Below, one piece after another: positions 33,664-41,705 of a stretch of DNA of 64,000 nucleotides. A program made the position numbers and the translations under genes. The DNA comes from Gaiellales bacterium. Lineage in GTDB: Bacteria; Actinomycetota; Thermoleophilia; Gaiellales; JAICJC01. Numbering within the stretch: the first letter of the stretch is position 1; every line of letters begins with the position of its first letter. The stretch lies in the NCBI GenBank assembly GCA_036403155.1, contig DASWRM010000067.1:29901-93900 (forward strand), read 5' to 3'. The notes below the pieces were generated by a model. That model was not told where the DNA came from. It made no database searches and saw only the letters and a program-made list of their open reading frames with translations.

Positions 33664-34299
33664 TCACCAGCCGAACAGCGCGCTCGAGATCTCGGCACCC
33701 CACAGCAGCGAGACGACCGCGCCGACCGCGAGGAACGGCCCGAACGGGAAGGTGCTCTTGAGGCCCTTGCGCCCGTGCCGCGCGATGAAGCCCATCGAGA
33801 CCAGATTCGACGCACAGAGGCCGGCGAGCAGCGCCACGAACGCGTAGCGACCGGTGCCAAGCCCGATCATCAGCGCCATCTTGACGTCGCCGAGGCCCAT
33901 GCCCTTGGGGTAGACGACCCAGGCCAGGCCGAGGAACAGCAGGCAGCCGAGGCCGCCCAGGGCGAACTCGGCCAGCCGGTCGGGCTGGGCGAAGCTGGCC
34001 GCCGCGAAGACGAGCAACGCGCCGGGGAAGTTGATGCGGTCGGGGATGATCCGGAGATTCAGGTCGATGACGGATGCCGGCACGACCAGCGCCGTCAGGA
34101 GCAGCGCCGGCACGAGCCGCGGGTGCAGCCCGATCTTCGCGGTCAGCCCGGCGAACAGGATGGCCGTGACCGCGGCGACGATCCACCGTCTCCGCACCGA
34201 CGGACGCGTGCCCTTGCCAAGCGGAAACCGCTGGATCACCCACTCGATCGGCCAGCCGAGGGCGAAGCCGACGCCAGCGACGGGAAGTGCGAACTCCAT
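33664..34299 (-). CDS. Type IV prepilin peptidase (A24 family, short form)
   Basis: 211 residues with about six membrane helices. The aspartyl protease pair is present: Asp in ASVIDLNLRIIPD and Asp in GMGLGDVKM (GxGD motif). The N-terminal methylation domain and its Cys quartet are missing, so it cleaves leader peptides but may not methylate them. Mycobacteria have a short prepilin peptidase at the same place between aroE and aroC. A possible client with a pilin-type signal is encoded at 923-1705. Confidence 0.9.
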   Translation of the reverse strand: MEFALPVAGVGFALGWPIEWVIQRFPLGKGTRPSVRRRWIVAAVTAILFAGLTAKIGLHPRLVPALLLTALVVPASVIDLNLRIIPDRINFPGALLVFAAASFAQPDRLAEFALGGLGCLLFLGLAWVVYPKGMGLGDVKMALMIGLGTGRYAFVALLAGLCASNLVSMGFIARHGRKGLKSTFPFGPFLAVGAVVSLLWGAEISSALFGW

Positions 34300-34340
34300 G
34301 GCGCTCCTATCGGCCGCGCCGGGCGGTGACTGAAGGCCGG

Positions 34341-34346
34341 TAGGCT
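34341..34346 (+). promoter_or_regulatory. -10 hexamer TAGGCT of the FAD oxidoreductase gene
   Basis: TAGGCT ends 7 nt before the GTG at 34354. Confidence 0.4.
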
Positions 34347-34353
34347 GGGCTCC

Positions 34354-35496
34354 GTGGCAGACGTGATCGTCGTCGGGGGTGGCATCGTAGGCGCGTGCAC
34401 CGCCTGGCAGCTTGCCGAGCGAGGCGCGGACGTGCTGCTCGTCGAGCGCGGCCGTCTGGCCGGCGGGGCCACGTGCCGCAGCCAGGGCCTCCTGCTCGAT
34501 CCCGATCGCCCGGTGATGCAGCCGCTCTTCCAGGAGTCGAACCGCCTGTACGACGATCTCGCGGCGCGCAGCGGCATCGACCTCTCGCTCGACCGCGAGC
34601 CGGTCGGCACGATGTTCGTGGCGACCGACGACGCTCAGCTCGAGCAGCTGCGGTCCGGCGTCTACGGCGACGGCGAGCTGCTGGATCGAGCGGGCGTCCT
34701 CGCGGCCGAGCCCGCGCTGTCGCCCACCGTCGGCGGCGGCCTCCGGCTCCCCGGCGGCCGTCGCAGCGACCCGGCCGCGCTGACTGTGGCCGCCGCCGAG
34801 ATGGCCCGCCGCGCGGGCGCGGACGTCCGGCTCGGTGTGGACGTGAAGCGCCTCGGCGGCGGCGCGGTCGTGACGGACGCCGGCGTGGAGCGGGCGGGAA
34901 CCGTCGTGCTCGCCGCCGGTGCGTGGTCACGGGCGCTTGCGCGCAGTGCCGGCCATGAGCTTCCCGTGCGGCCGGTGCGCGGCTGGCTCGCCGTCACCGC
35001 ACCCACCGAGCCGCTCGTCCGTCATGTGCTGTACGAGGCCGGGTACACCCTGCCGCCCGGCCCTCAGCCCGGCGAGCCCGTCAGCATGGCCGACCTCGCC
35101 GCCGGCGACCTCGCGCTGACGGGCGCCCGTTCCGCCACGGCGGTCGCCATCCACCAGAACGCCGACGGCACGCTGATGGTGGGCGCGTCGCGCGCCGCGG
35201 CGCTGCGCGACGGTGACGAGAGCGCGCACGCCCTGCGCGAGAACGCGGCGCGCGCCTGCATGCTCGTCCCGGCGCTGGCAGCTATCGAGGTGGCGACGAC
35301 GTGGACAGGGCTGCGGCCGTTCTCGGCCGACGGCCTGCCCTACATCGGGCGGCTGGGGGATGGGCTCCTGGTCTGCACGGGGCACGGGAGCGAGGGCATC
35401 CTCACGGGCGCCGGGTCGGCCCGGCTGGTTGCCGACCTCGCACTCGGCGCGGATCCGTACACCGATCCCTCACCGTATGCGCCCGGCCGCATCTGA
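34354..35496 (+). CDS. FAD-dependent amine/amino-acid oxidase (DAO family)
   Basis: 380 residues, GTG start. The FAD-binding GGGIVGACTAWQLAERGADVLLVER motif opens the protein; LAAGAWS and the C-terminal GLRPFSADGLPYIG...GHGSEGILTGAGSARLVADL are DAO-family marks. Relatives include glycine oxidase ThiO, sarcosine oxidase and D-amino-acid dehydrogenases; substrate specificity is not readable. No thiamine genes are nearby. It overlaps or abuts the GNAT gene that follows. Confidence 0.9.
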   Translation: MADVIVVGGGIVGACTAWQLAERGADVLLVERGRLAGGATCRSQGLLLDPDRPVMQPLFQESNRLYDDLAARSGIDLSLDREPVGTMFVATDDAQLEQLRSGVYGDGELLDRAGVLAAEPALSPTVGGGLRLPGGRRSDPAALTVAAAEMARRAGADVRLGVDVKRLGGGAVVTDAGVERAGTVVLAAGAWSRALARSAGHELPVRPVRGWLAVTAPTEPLVRHVLYEAGYTLPPGPQPGEPVSMADLAAGDLALTGARSATAVAIHQNADGTLMVGASRAAALRDGDESAHALRENAARACMLVPALAAIEVATTWTGLRPFSADGLPYIGRLGDGLLVCTGHGSEGILTGAGSARLVADLALGADPYTDPSPYAPGRI

Positions 35497-35500
35497 TCCG

Positions 35501-35944
35501 GTGCGCGTCCGCCCTGCGATCGCGGCTGACGTGGATGCGGTCGCCCGCGTGACGCGGGCGGCCTACGTGATCCATGTGCCGGCAATCGGCCGCGAGCCCG
35601 CCCCGATGGCCGCCGACCACGCCGGGCTCGTGGCGGCCGGGGACGTGCACGTCGCCGAGCTGGACGGAGGCGTCGTCGGTGTGCTCGTGATCCGCCCGGC
35701 CGGCCGCGCGCTCATGCTCGAGAGCGTCGCGGTCGATCCGCCCGCCCAGGGTCGGGGAGTCGGCCGGGCGCTGATCGGCTGGGCCGAGCGCCACGCCCAG
35801 GCGGCCGGCCTCGAGGCGGTCGAGCTCTACACGAACGCGGCCATGACCGGAAACGTTGCGCTCTACCCGAGGCTCGGCTACCGGATGGTCGGCCGCCGCA
35901 CCGAGGATGGCTATGACCGGGTGTTCTTTCGGAAGGAGCTGTAG
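35501..35944 (+). CDS. GNAT-family N-acetyltransferase
   Basis: 147 residues from the GTG at 35501; the ATG at 35477, inside the preceding gene, would add eight residues and is also possible. The acetyl-CoA site is LESVAVDPPAQGRGVGRALIGWAERHA, followed by ELYTNAAMTGNVALYPRLGYRMVG, the usual final beta-strand region. Substrate unknown. It is probably co-transcribed with the oxidase. Confidence 0.9.
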   Translation: MRVRPAIAADVDAVARVTRAAYVIHVPAIGREPAPMAADHAGLVAAGDVHVAELDGGVVGVLVIRPAGRALMLESVAVDPPAQGRGVGRALIGWAERHAQAAGLEAVELYTNAAMTGNVALYPRLGYRMVGRRTEDGYDRVFFRKEL

Positions 35945-35960
35945 GCGCCCCGCGTCCCGG

Positions 35961-35966
35961 TAGGCT
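35961..35966 (+). promoter_or_regulatory. -10 hexamer TAGGCT of aroC
   Basis: TAGGCT ends 9 nt before the ATG at 35976. Confidence 0.4.
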
Positions 35967-35975
35967 CTCCATCCC

Positions 35976-37160
35976 ATGGAGCTCTCCTACGTCACCGCCG
36001 GTGAGTCGCACGGGCCGGGCCTGACCGTCGTCATCAGCGGCGTGCCGGCCGGGCTGGAGCTGGATCACGAGCTGATCCGGCGCGATCTCGGGCGCCGGCA
36101 GGCGGGGTACGGACGGTCCCCGCGACAGAAGCTCGAGACCGACGACGTCGTGCCCACCGGCGGGCTTCGTCACGGCCGGACGCTGGGCAGCCCCATAGCC
36201 TTCTTCATCGAGAACCGCGACCACAGGAACTGGATCGACCCGATGAGCGCATGGCCGGTCGACGATGCGGCGCTGGAGCCGTACGGCTGGCGCGGGAAGC
36301 CGATCCGGCTGCCCCGCCCGGGCCATGCGGACCTGTCGGGCGTGCTCAAGTACGGCCACGAGGACGTCCGCAACGTGCTCGAGCGCGCCAGTGCCCGCGA
36401 GACCGCCGCGCGCGTCGCGGCGGGCGCCGTCGCCAAGGCCGTCTGCCGGGCGATCGGGATCGAGGTGCGATCGCACGTCCTGCAGATCGGCTCCGTGCGC
36501 GCGACCCCGCCGGCGTGGCTCACCGCCGCCGACTTCGACCGAGCGGAGGCGAGCGAGGTGCGCTGCCTCGACCCGGGTGCCGAGCGGGCGATGATCGAGG
36601 AGATCGAGGCGGCGAAGGGCGACCGTGACACGCTCGGCGGCATCACCGAGGTGCGGGCGTTCGGCGTGCCGCCCGGGCTCGGATCGCACGTCTCGGCCGG
36701 CCAGCGCCTCGACGGGCGCCTGGCGGCCGCCATGCTCTCGATCCAGTCGGCGAAGGGCGTCGAGATCGGCGATGCGATCGCCTCGGCCGGACGCCGCGGA
36801 TCGAGCGTGCACGACGAGATCCACCACGACCAGGGCCGCGGCTTCTACCGCGAGACCGATCGCGCCGGCGGCCTCGAGGGCGGGATCACGAACGGCGCCG
36901 ACCTCGTGGTGCGGGTGATCTGGAAGCCGCTGCCGACGCTGATGCGCCCGCTCCAGAGCGTCGAGCTGGGGACGCACGACCGGCAGGCGGCACACGTCGA
37001 GCGCAGCGACGTGACGGTGCTGCCCGCGGCCGCCGTCGTCGCCGAGGCCGGCGTCGCCTTCGAACTGGCACGTGCCGCGCTCGAGAAGTTCGGCGGCGAC
37101 GCCATCGGCGACGTCGTCGCCGCGCACCGGGCATACATGGCGCGCATCGCGGACGCATGA
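35976..37160 (+). CDS. aroC: Chorismate synthase
   Basis: 394 residues. It makes chorismate from EPSP using reduced FMN. Signature blocks are TAGESHGPGLTVVISGVPAG, GRRQAGYGRSPRQKLETDDV, RPGHADLSGVLKYGHEDVRNVLERASARETAARVA, and SAKGVEIGDAIA near the end. It overlaps the AroK-AroB gene by 4 bp. The EPSP synthase gene aroA is not in the window. Confidence 0.97.
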   Translation: MELSYVTAGESHGPGLTVVISGVPAGLELDHELIRRDLGRRQAGYGRSPRQKLETDDVVPTGGLRHGRTLGSPIAFFIENRDHRNWIDPMSAWPVDDAALEPYGWRGKPIRLPRPGHADLSGVLKYGHEDVRNVLERASARETAARVAAGAVAKAVCRAIGIEVRSHVLQIGSVRATPPAWLTAADFDRAEASEVRCLDPGAERAMIEEIEAAKGDRDTLGGITEVRAFGVPPGLGSHVSAGQRLDGRLAAAMLSIQSAKGVEIGDAIASAGRRGSSVHDEIHHDQGRGFYRETDRAGGLEGGITNGADLVVRVIWKPLPTLMRPLQSVELGTHDRQAAHVERSDVTVLPAAAVVAEAGVAFELARAALEKFGGDAIGDVVAAHRAYMARIADA

Positions 37161-38653
37161 TCCCCGGCCCGTACCGGAACGTCGCGCTGATCGGGTTCAT
37201 GGGAGCCGGCAAGTCGACCCTGGCCGGCGGGCTCGCCGAACGCCTCGGGTGGCGGGCAGCCGACAGCGACGACGAGATCGAGCGCGAGGCGGGCAAGCCG
37301 GTCGCGCGCATCTTCGCCGAGGACGGCGAGGCGGCCTTCCGCGGGCTGGAGGAGCGGGTCGCCGCCCGGCTGCTGGACGAGGTCGACACCGTCGTCGCGC
37401 TCGGCGGCGGCGCGGTCACCTCGCCCGTCACCCGGGAGCGCCTCCGCGACGGCACGTTCACCGTGCTGCTCGACGTGACGGTGCAGACGGCGTGGAGGCG
37501 GATCGAGGCCGCGGCCGGCGACCGGCCGCTCGCACTGGAGGCGCGCGGGTTCGCCGAGCTCTACGAGCGGCGCCGGCCGCTCTACCATGCGACCGCGGAC
37601 GCGCTCGTGGACGCGGAGCAGCTGGAGGGCGGCGAGCCGCTGCTCGTCCCGCTCAGCCGGCCGGCGGCGGTCGCGGACCTCCCCCGGCTGGTCGGCGCGC
37701 GCCGCCCCGCGCTCGTCGCCGATCGCGACGTGCTCCGCCTGGTGGGGGCGCCGGTGGAGCCCTTCGTGACCGTCCGCCTGCCCGCCGGCGAGGCGGCGAA
37801 GACGGTCGCGGTCGCACGGCAGGCGTGGACGCGGCTGGCCGATCTCGGGCTCGAGCGCGGCGACGTGGTGGTCGGGCTCGGTGGCGGCGCCGCCACAGAC
37901 ACCGCGGGCTTCGTGGCGGCCACCTACCAGCGCGGCGTGCCGTGGATCGCGGTGCCCACGTCCCTGGTCGGCATGGTCGACGCCGCCATCGGGGGCAAGA
38001 CGGGGATCGACCTGCCCGCCGCCAAGAACTACGTCGGCGCCTTCCACCCGGCCGAGTGGGTCGTCGCCGACCCGGCGCTGCTCGAGACGCTGCCGGTGCG
38101 CGAATGGGCATGCGGCTTCGCCGAGGTGATCAAGACGGCACTGCTGGCAGGTGGGCGCCTGTGGGACATCGTCTGCGCCTGGGAGCCCGGCCGGGGCACG
38201 CCCGAGCAGCGCCTGGAGCTGATCCGCCGGTGCGCCGCCTACAAGGCACACGTGGTCGCCTGCGACCCGCAGGAGCACGGCATGCGCGCCGTCCTCAACC
38301 TCGGTCACACGATCGGCCACGCGCTCGAGGCGGCCACGGGCTTTGCCGCGCTGAAGCACGGGGAGGCCGTTGCCATCGGCCTGCTTCCCGCGCTCTGGCT
38401 CTCGAGCCGGCTGGCCGGCCTCGATCCCAACGTCGAGCAGCTCGTGCGCGAGCTGCTGGTCGCGCACGAGCTGCCGGCCGGCCATCCCGGCGCGGACCCG
38501 GCCGCGGTGCGGGACGCGCTGCGCCGCGACAAGAAGGCGCGCGGCGGGCGCGTGCCCTTCGTGCTGCTCGAGGCCGTCGGCAGGCCGGTGTGGGGGGTGG
38601 ACGTCGACGACGAGCTGATCGACGAGGCGATCGCCCGCGCGCTGCGCCCATAG
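37157..38653 (+). CDS. aroKB: Bifunctional shikimate kinase / 3-dehydroquinate synthase
   Basis: 498 residues, a fusion of two enzymes normally encoded separately. Residues 1-170 are shikimate kinase: P-loop GFMGAGKST, DSDDEIE, FRGLEE and ALGGGAV. Residues about 175-498 are DHQ synthase: GGGAATDTAGFVAATYQRGVPWIAVPTSLVGMVDAAIGGKTGID, NLGHTIGHALE and the metal His in KHGEAVAIG. The two catalyse steps 5 and 2 of the pathway. The linker is only a few residues. Fusion keeps the order of separate aroK and aroB in other actinobacteria. Confidence 0.95.
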   Translation: MIPGPYRNVALIGFMGAGKSTLAGGLAERLGWRAADSDDEIEREAGKPVARIFAEDGEAAFRGLEERVAARLLDEVDTVVALGGGAVTSPVTRERLRDGTFTVLLDVTVQTAWRRIEAAAGDRPLALEARGFAELYERRRPLYHATADALVDAEQLEGGEPLLVPLSRPAAVADLPRLVGARRPALVADRDVLRLVGAPVEPFVTVRLPAGEAAKTVAVARQAWTRLADLGLERGDVVVGLGGGAATDTAGFVAATYQRGVPWIAVPTSLVGMVDAAIGGKTGIDLPAAKNYVGAFHPAEWVVADPALLETLPVREWACGFAEVIKTALLAGGRLWDIVCAWEPGRGTPEQRLELIRRCAAYKAHVVACDPQEHGMRAVLNLGHTIGHALEAATGFAALKHGEAVAIGLLPALWLSSRLAGLDPNVEQLVRELLVAHELPAGHPGADPAAVRDALRRDKKARGGRVPFVLLEAVGRPVWGVDVDDELIDEAIARALRP

Positions 38654-38659
38654 GCGGCC

Positions 38660-39466
38660 CTACGCCAGCAGCACCACCGGCACGCGCACCTGGTGCTGCG
38701 GCGCTCCGTTCCCGTCTGCGTCGTCGTCCGCCACGACGATGATGCCGAGCTGGTCCTTCACCACGGTGAACGGCACCTGCACCGTGTAGCCGCCCCAGCA
38801 GCCGCTGCCGCACGAGGCGGTCGTGTCGGCCCGTGCGATCGTCCGGCCCGCGGCGTTCAGGATCCGGATGTGCAGGCTGGCCTCGAACACGTCGGCGCTC
38901 CCAGTCACCCGCACGCTGCCGCTGAGGTGCGTCCCGATCGGCGGGTTCCACACCGTGATCGCGGGCATCAGACCCGCCCAGGTCGTTCGGGTCATGGGCT
39001 CCGGAACCGGCACCCGGTCGGACGTCAGCCGCGACGCCGCGCGGCCGTCGATCAGCAGGCGCACGCGGTCGATCGCCGGGAACTGGGTCAGCGTGTAGGT
39101 CAGCTGCGCCAGGCGCATGCGGACGGATGCAGCGCCGCTCCCCGCGCCGAACCGGTCGCTCACGTCAACCGTGGCGGTGCCGTCGGCGACGCCGAGGCCC
39201 AACAGATCGGTGCCGGACGGAACCTGGGTGGCGACGCCCGCGTCCGCCTCGGCCACGGTGGGGCCGGCCAGGAGCGACCGCACCGCGGCCCTGGCCGGGC
39301 TCATGGTGACCGGCTGCTCGCGCTTCACCACCCACAGCCTGCCGCCGCGCTGCAGCCAGACCTGGTAGACGCTGGTGTCCGCGGCGGTCGCGCGGGTTGC
39401 GCCCGCGGCGAGCGCCAGGGCAGCCGCCACGGCCGTGAGCAGGATGATGGTCGTGCGTCCGTGCAT
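38660..39466 (-). CDS. Exported GerMN/Gmad2-domain protein
   Basis: 268 residues from the ATG at 39466, chosen because GAAGAGG precedes it and a signal peptide follows (TTIILLTAVAAALALAAGA); the frame is open to 39655 but without such features. A GerMN-like domain (about 35-150) shows SLLAGPT, TAEAD-type sequence and TLTQFPAIDRVRLLIDG. A Gmad2 immunoglobulin-like domain follows (ITVWNPPIGTHLSGSVRVTGSADVFEASL). These domains occur in envelope proteins of many bacteria besides spore formers. It interrupts the shikimate genes on the opposite strand. Confidence 0.88.
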   Translation of the reverse strand: MHGRTTIILLTAVAAALALAAGATRATAADTSVYQVWLQRGGRLWVVKREQPVTMSPARAAVRSLLAGPTVAEADAGVATQVPSGTDLLGLGVADGTATVDVSDRFGAGSGAASVRMRLAQLTYTLTQFPAIDRVRLLIDGRAASRLTSDRVPVPEPMTRTTWAGLMPAITVWNPPIGTHLSGSVRVTGSADVFEASLHIRILNAAGRTIARADTTASCGSGCWGGYTVQVPFTVVKDQLGIIVVADDDADGNGAPQHQVRVPVVLLA

Positions 39467-39603
39467 GGAAACCTCTTCCGTCGTGGTGGACGGACAGCGT
39501 GCCCGTCGCGCCGTCGCACGTGGGTCACGATCCGTCTCGAATCCGTCACGAAGCACACCGATGGGCGCCGCCCGCCGCGCCGCCCGGTGGGCGGTCGCTG
39601 GAG

Positions 39604-39609
39604 TACCCT
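39604..39609 (+). promoter_or_regulatory. -10 hexamer TACCCT of aroQ
   Basis: TACCCT ends 8 nt before the ATG of aroQ and probably starts the long run of genes to recN. Confidence 0.45.
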
Positions 39610-39617
39610 TGCCGTCC

Positions 39618-40049
39618 ATGCAGGTGGTGATCCTGAACGGCGTCAACCTCAACATGCTCGGACGCCGCGACCCGGCGGTCTACGGGTCGATGTCGCTGTC
39701 GCAGCTCGAGACGCAGATCTACGAGTGGGCGCAGGAGCGCAGCCTGACGGCGCGGTGCTGGCAGACCAACAGCGAGGGCGCGTACGTCGACATGATCCAC
39801 GAGGCGTGCGGCGGAGCGGACGCCCTGGTCGTCAACCCGGGCGCCTGGACGCACTACAGCTACGCGATCCGCGACGCCCTCGAGATCTTCGACGGGCCGG
39901 TGGTCGAGGTGCACCTCTCCGACATCGAGCATCGCGAGGAGTGGCGCCGCCGGTCGGTGATCGCCGACGTGGTGTCGCACCGGATCTCCGGGCGCGGGGC
40001 GGAGGGCTACCGCGAGGCGTTCTCCTACCTGGCGGAGGGGAGGGCATGA
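39618..40049 (+). CDS. aroQ: 3-dehydroquinate dehydratase, type II
   Basis: 143 residues from the ATG at 39618. It dehydrates 3-dehydroquinate in the shikimate pathway. The family start is exact (VILNGVNLNMLGRRDPAVYG, with the catalytic Arg and Tyr), followed by QTNSEGAYVDMIHEA, NPGAWTHYSYAIRDAL and EVHLSDIEHREEWRRRS, which carries the active-site His. Its stop overlaps the peptidase start (ATGA). Confidence 0.96.
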   Translation: MQVVILNGVNLNMLGRRDPAVYGSMSLSQLETQIYEWAQERSLTARCWQTNSEGAYVDMIHEACGGADALVVNPGAWTHYSYAIRDALEIFDGPVVEVHLSDIEHREEWRRRSVIADVVSHRISGRGAEGYREAFSYLAEGRA

Positions 40050-41128
40050 ACCACGCGGGTCGGCTCGAGCGCCTCGGGCAGGCGCTCCCCGCGCTCGAGG
40101 TCGACGCCCTGCTCGTCACCGACCTCGTCAACGTGCGGTACCTGACCGGCTACACCGGCTCGAACGGCGCCGTGGTGGTCGGCGCCGGCGGCGCCGTGTT
40201 CCTCACCGACTTCCGCTATCTCGAACGGGTCGCACCGCTGCGGGAGTTCGTCGACGTCCGGCAGGCGACGCAGGATCTGATCCGCCACGTGTCCACGCGC
40301 TGGGAGGAGCTGGCGCCGGGTGCGTCGCGGATCGGGTTCGAGGCGGCGCACATGCCGGTCTCGGCGCACGGCGTGCTCGCGGAGGCAGCCGGGCCGGTCC
40401 AGCTCGTGCCCGTCAAGGGCGCCGTCGAGCGGCTGCGGCTGATCAAGGACAGCGAGGAGGTCGAGGCCATCCGCCGGTCGGCGGCACTCCTTCAGCCGGT
40501 CTACGAGCGGCTCGCCGAGGAGGGGCTGGTCGGCCGCACCGAGTTCGACGTCGCGTGGCGCGTGCGCGAGCTGCTCCACGAGCAGGGTGCCGAGGGGGTC
40601 TCGTTCGACCCGATCGTGGCGTCGGCGGATGCGGGCGCCCTGCCGCACGCGGAACCGCGCAGGCGGGCGATCGAGGCGGGCGACATGGTGACGCTCGACA
40701 TCGGCGGGGTGCTCGACGGCTACGGCTCGGACTGCACGCGCACGTTCGCCACGGGGCCGGTCGCCGGCGAGCTGGCCGACGCATACGAGCTCGTCCTGCG
40801 AGCGCAGATGGCGGCGCTCGACGCCGTCCGCCCGGGCGTGACCGGCGTCGACGCGGATGCCGCCGCACGCACGGTGATCGCCGAGGCGGGGCATGCCGAC
40901 CACTTCCAGCACGGAACCGGTCACGGGGTCGGCCTGCAGATCCACGAGGATCCGCGGCTGTCCCCGACGTCGGCCGCAACTCTGGAGGCCGGGATGGTCG
41001 TCACAGTGGAGCCGGGCGTGTACCTGCCGGGGTTGGGCGGCGTGCGGATCGAGGATCTCGTGGTCGTCACGGACGACGGCTGCGAGCGCCTCACCGGCTA
41101 CCCTAAGGAGCTGATCACGACCGGTTGA
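40046..41128 (+). CDS. pepQ: Xaa-Pro peptidase, M24 family
   Basis: 360 residues. The creatinase-like N-terminal domain runs to about 125; the pita-bread domain has the five metal ligands in [18 protein letters not shown] (two Asp), [14 protein letters not shown] (His), [10 protein letters not shown] (Glu) and [10 protein letters not shown] (Glu). It frees N-terminal residues or dipeptides next to proline. The aroQ-pepQ-efp order is widely conserved. Confidence 0.95.
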   Translation: MNHAGRLERLGQALPALEVDALLVTDLVNVRYLTGYTGSNGAVVVGAGGAVFLTDFRYLERVAPLREFVDVRQATQDLIRHVSTRWEELAPGASRIGFEAAHMPVSAHGVLAEAAGPVQLVPVKGAVERLRLIKDSEEVEAIRRSAALLQPVYERLAEEGLVGRTEFDVAWRVRELLHEQGAEGVSFDPIVASADAGALPHAEPRRRAIEAGDMVTLDIGGVLDGYGSDCTRTFATGPVAGELADAYELVLRAQMAALDAVRPGVTGVDADAAARTVIAEAGHADHFQHGTGHGVGLQIHEDPRLSPTSAATLEAGMVVTVEPGVYLPGLGGVRIEDLVVVTDDGCERLTGYPKELITTG

Positions 41129-41138
41129 CCGGGCGACC

Positions 41139-41705
41139 ATGGCTGAGACGATCTCCACGAACCAGTTCAAGAACGGCATGCACGTCGAGGTCGACGGCAC
41201 CATCTACCGCATCGTCGACTTCCAGCACGTGAAGCCGGGCAAGGGCGGCGCCTTCGTGCGCACGAAGCTGAAGGGGCTCGAGTCCGGCTCGGTGGTCGAC
41301 AAGACGTTCCGCGCGGGCGAGAAGATGCCGCGCATCCACACCGAGGTCGTCAACGTCAGCTACCTGTACAACGACGGCTCGGACGTCCACCTGATGAACT
41401 CCGAGACCTTCGAGCAGATCGCGCTGCCGGTGGACTCGATCGCAGACGAGCTGCAGTACATGCGTGAGAACGACACCGTGCAGCTGCTGACCGTCGACGG
41501 CAGGCCCACCTCGCTCCAGCTGCCGGCTGCGGTCGAGCTGAAGGTCACCGACACGGAGCCGGGCGTGAAGGGCGACACCGTCTCGAACGTGACGAAGCCG
41601 GCGACGCTCGAGACCGGGGCGGTCGTCCAGGTGCCGCTGTTCGTCAACGTCGGCGACGTGATCCGCGTCGACACGCGCGAGGCGCGCTACATCTCCCGCG
41701 CGTGA
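41139..41705 (+). CDS. efp: Elongation factor P
   Basis: 188 residues in three OB-like domains. It relieves ribosome stalling at proline runs. The modified residue position is Lys35 in VKPGKGGAFVRTKLK; no modification genes (epmA/earP/ymfI) are evident nearby. NDTVQLLTVDGRPTSLQLP and the C-terminal VGDVIRVDTREARYISRA are typical. The stop overlaps the next start (GCGTGA). Confidence 0.96.
   Translation: MAETISTNQFKNGMHVEVDGTIYRIVDFQHVKPGKGGAFVRTKLKGLESGSVVDKTFRAGEKMPRIHTEVVNVSYLYNDGSDVHLMNSETFEQIALPVDSIADELQYMRENDTVQLLTVDGRPTSLQLPAAVELKVTDTEPGVKGDTVSNVTKPATLETGAVVQVPLFVNVGDVIRVDTREARYISRA

Noticed and set aside
39480..39617. Possible fourth copy of the GTCAAAC repeat
   Set aside because: The gap has GTCACG words but neither the GTCAAAC pair nor the central motif.
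38693..41128. 811-residue open frame ending with the Xaa-Pro peptidase
   Set aside because: Upstream of 40046 it lies opposite the Gmad2 gene and out of frame with aroQ; only the peptidase part is real.
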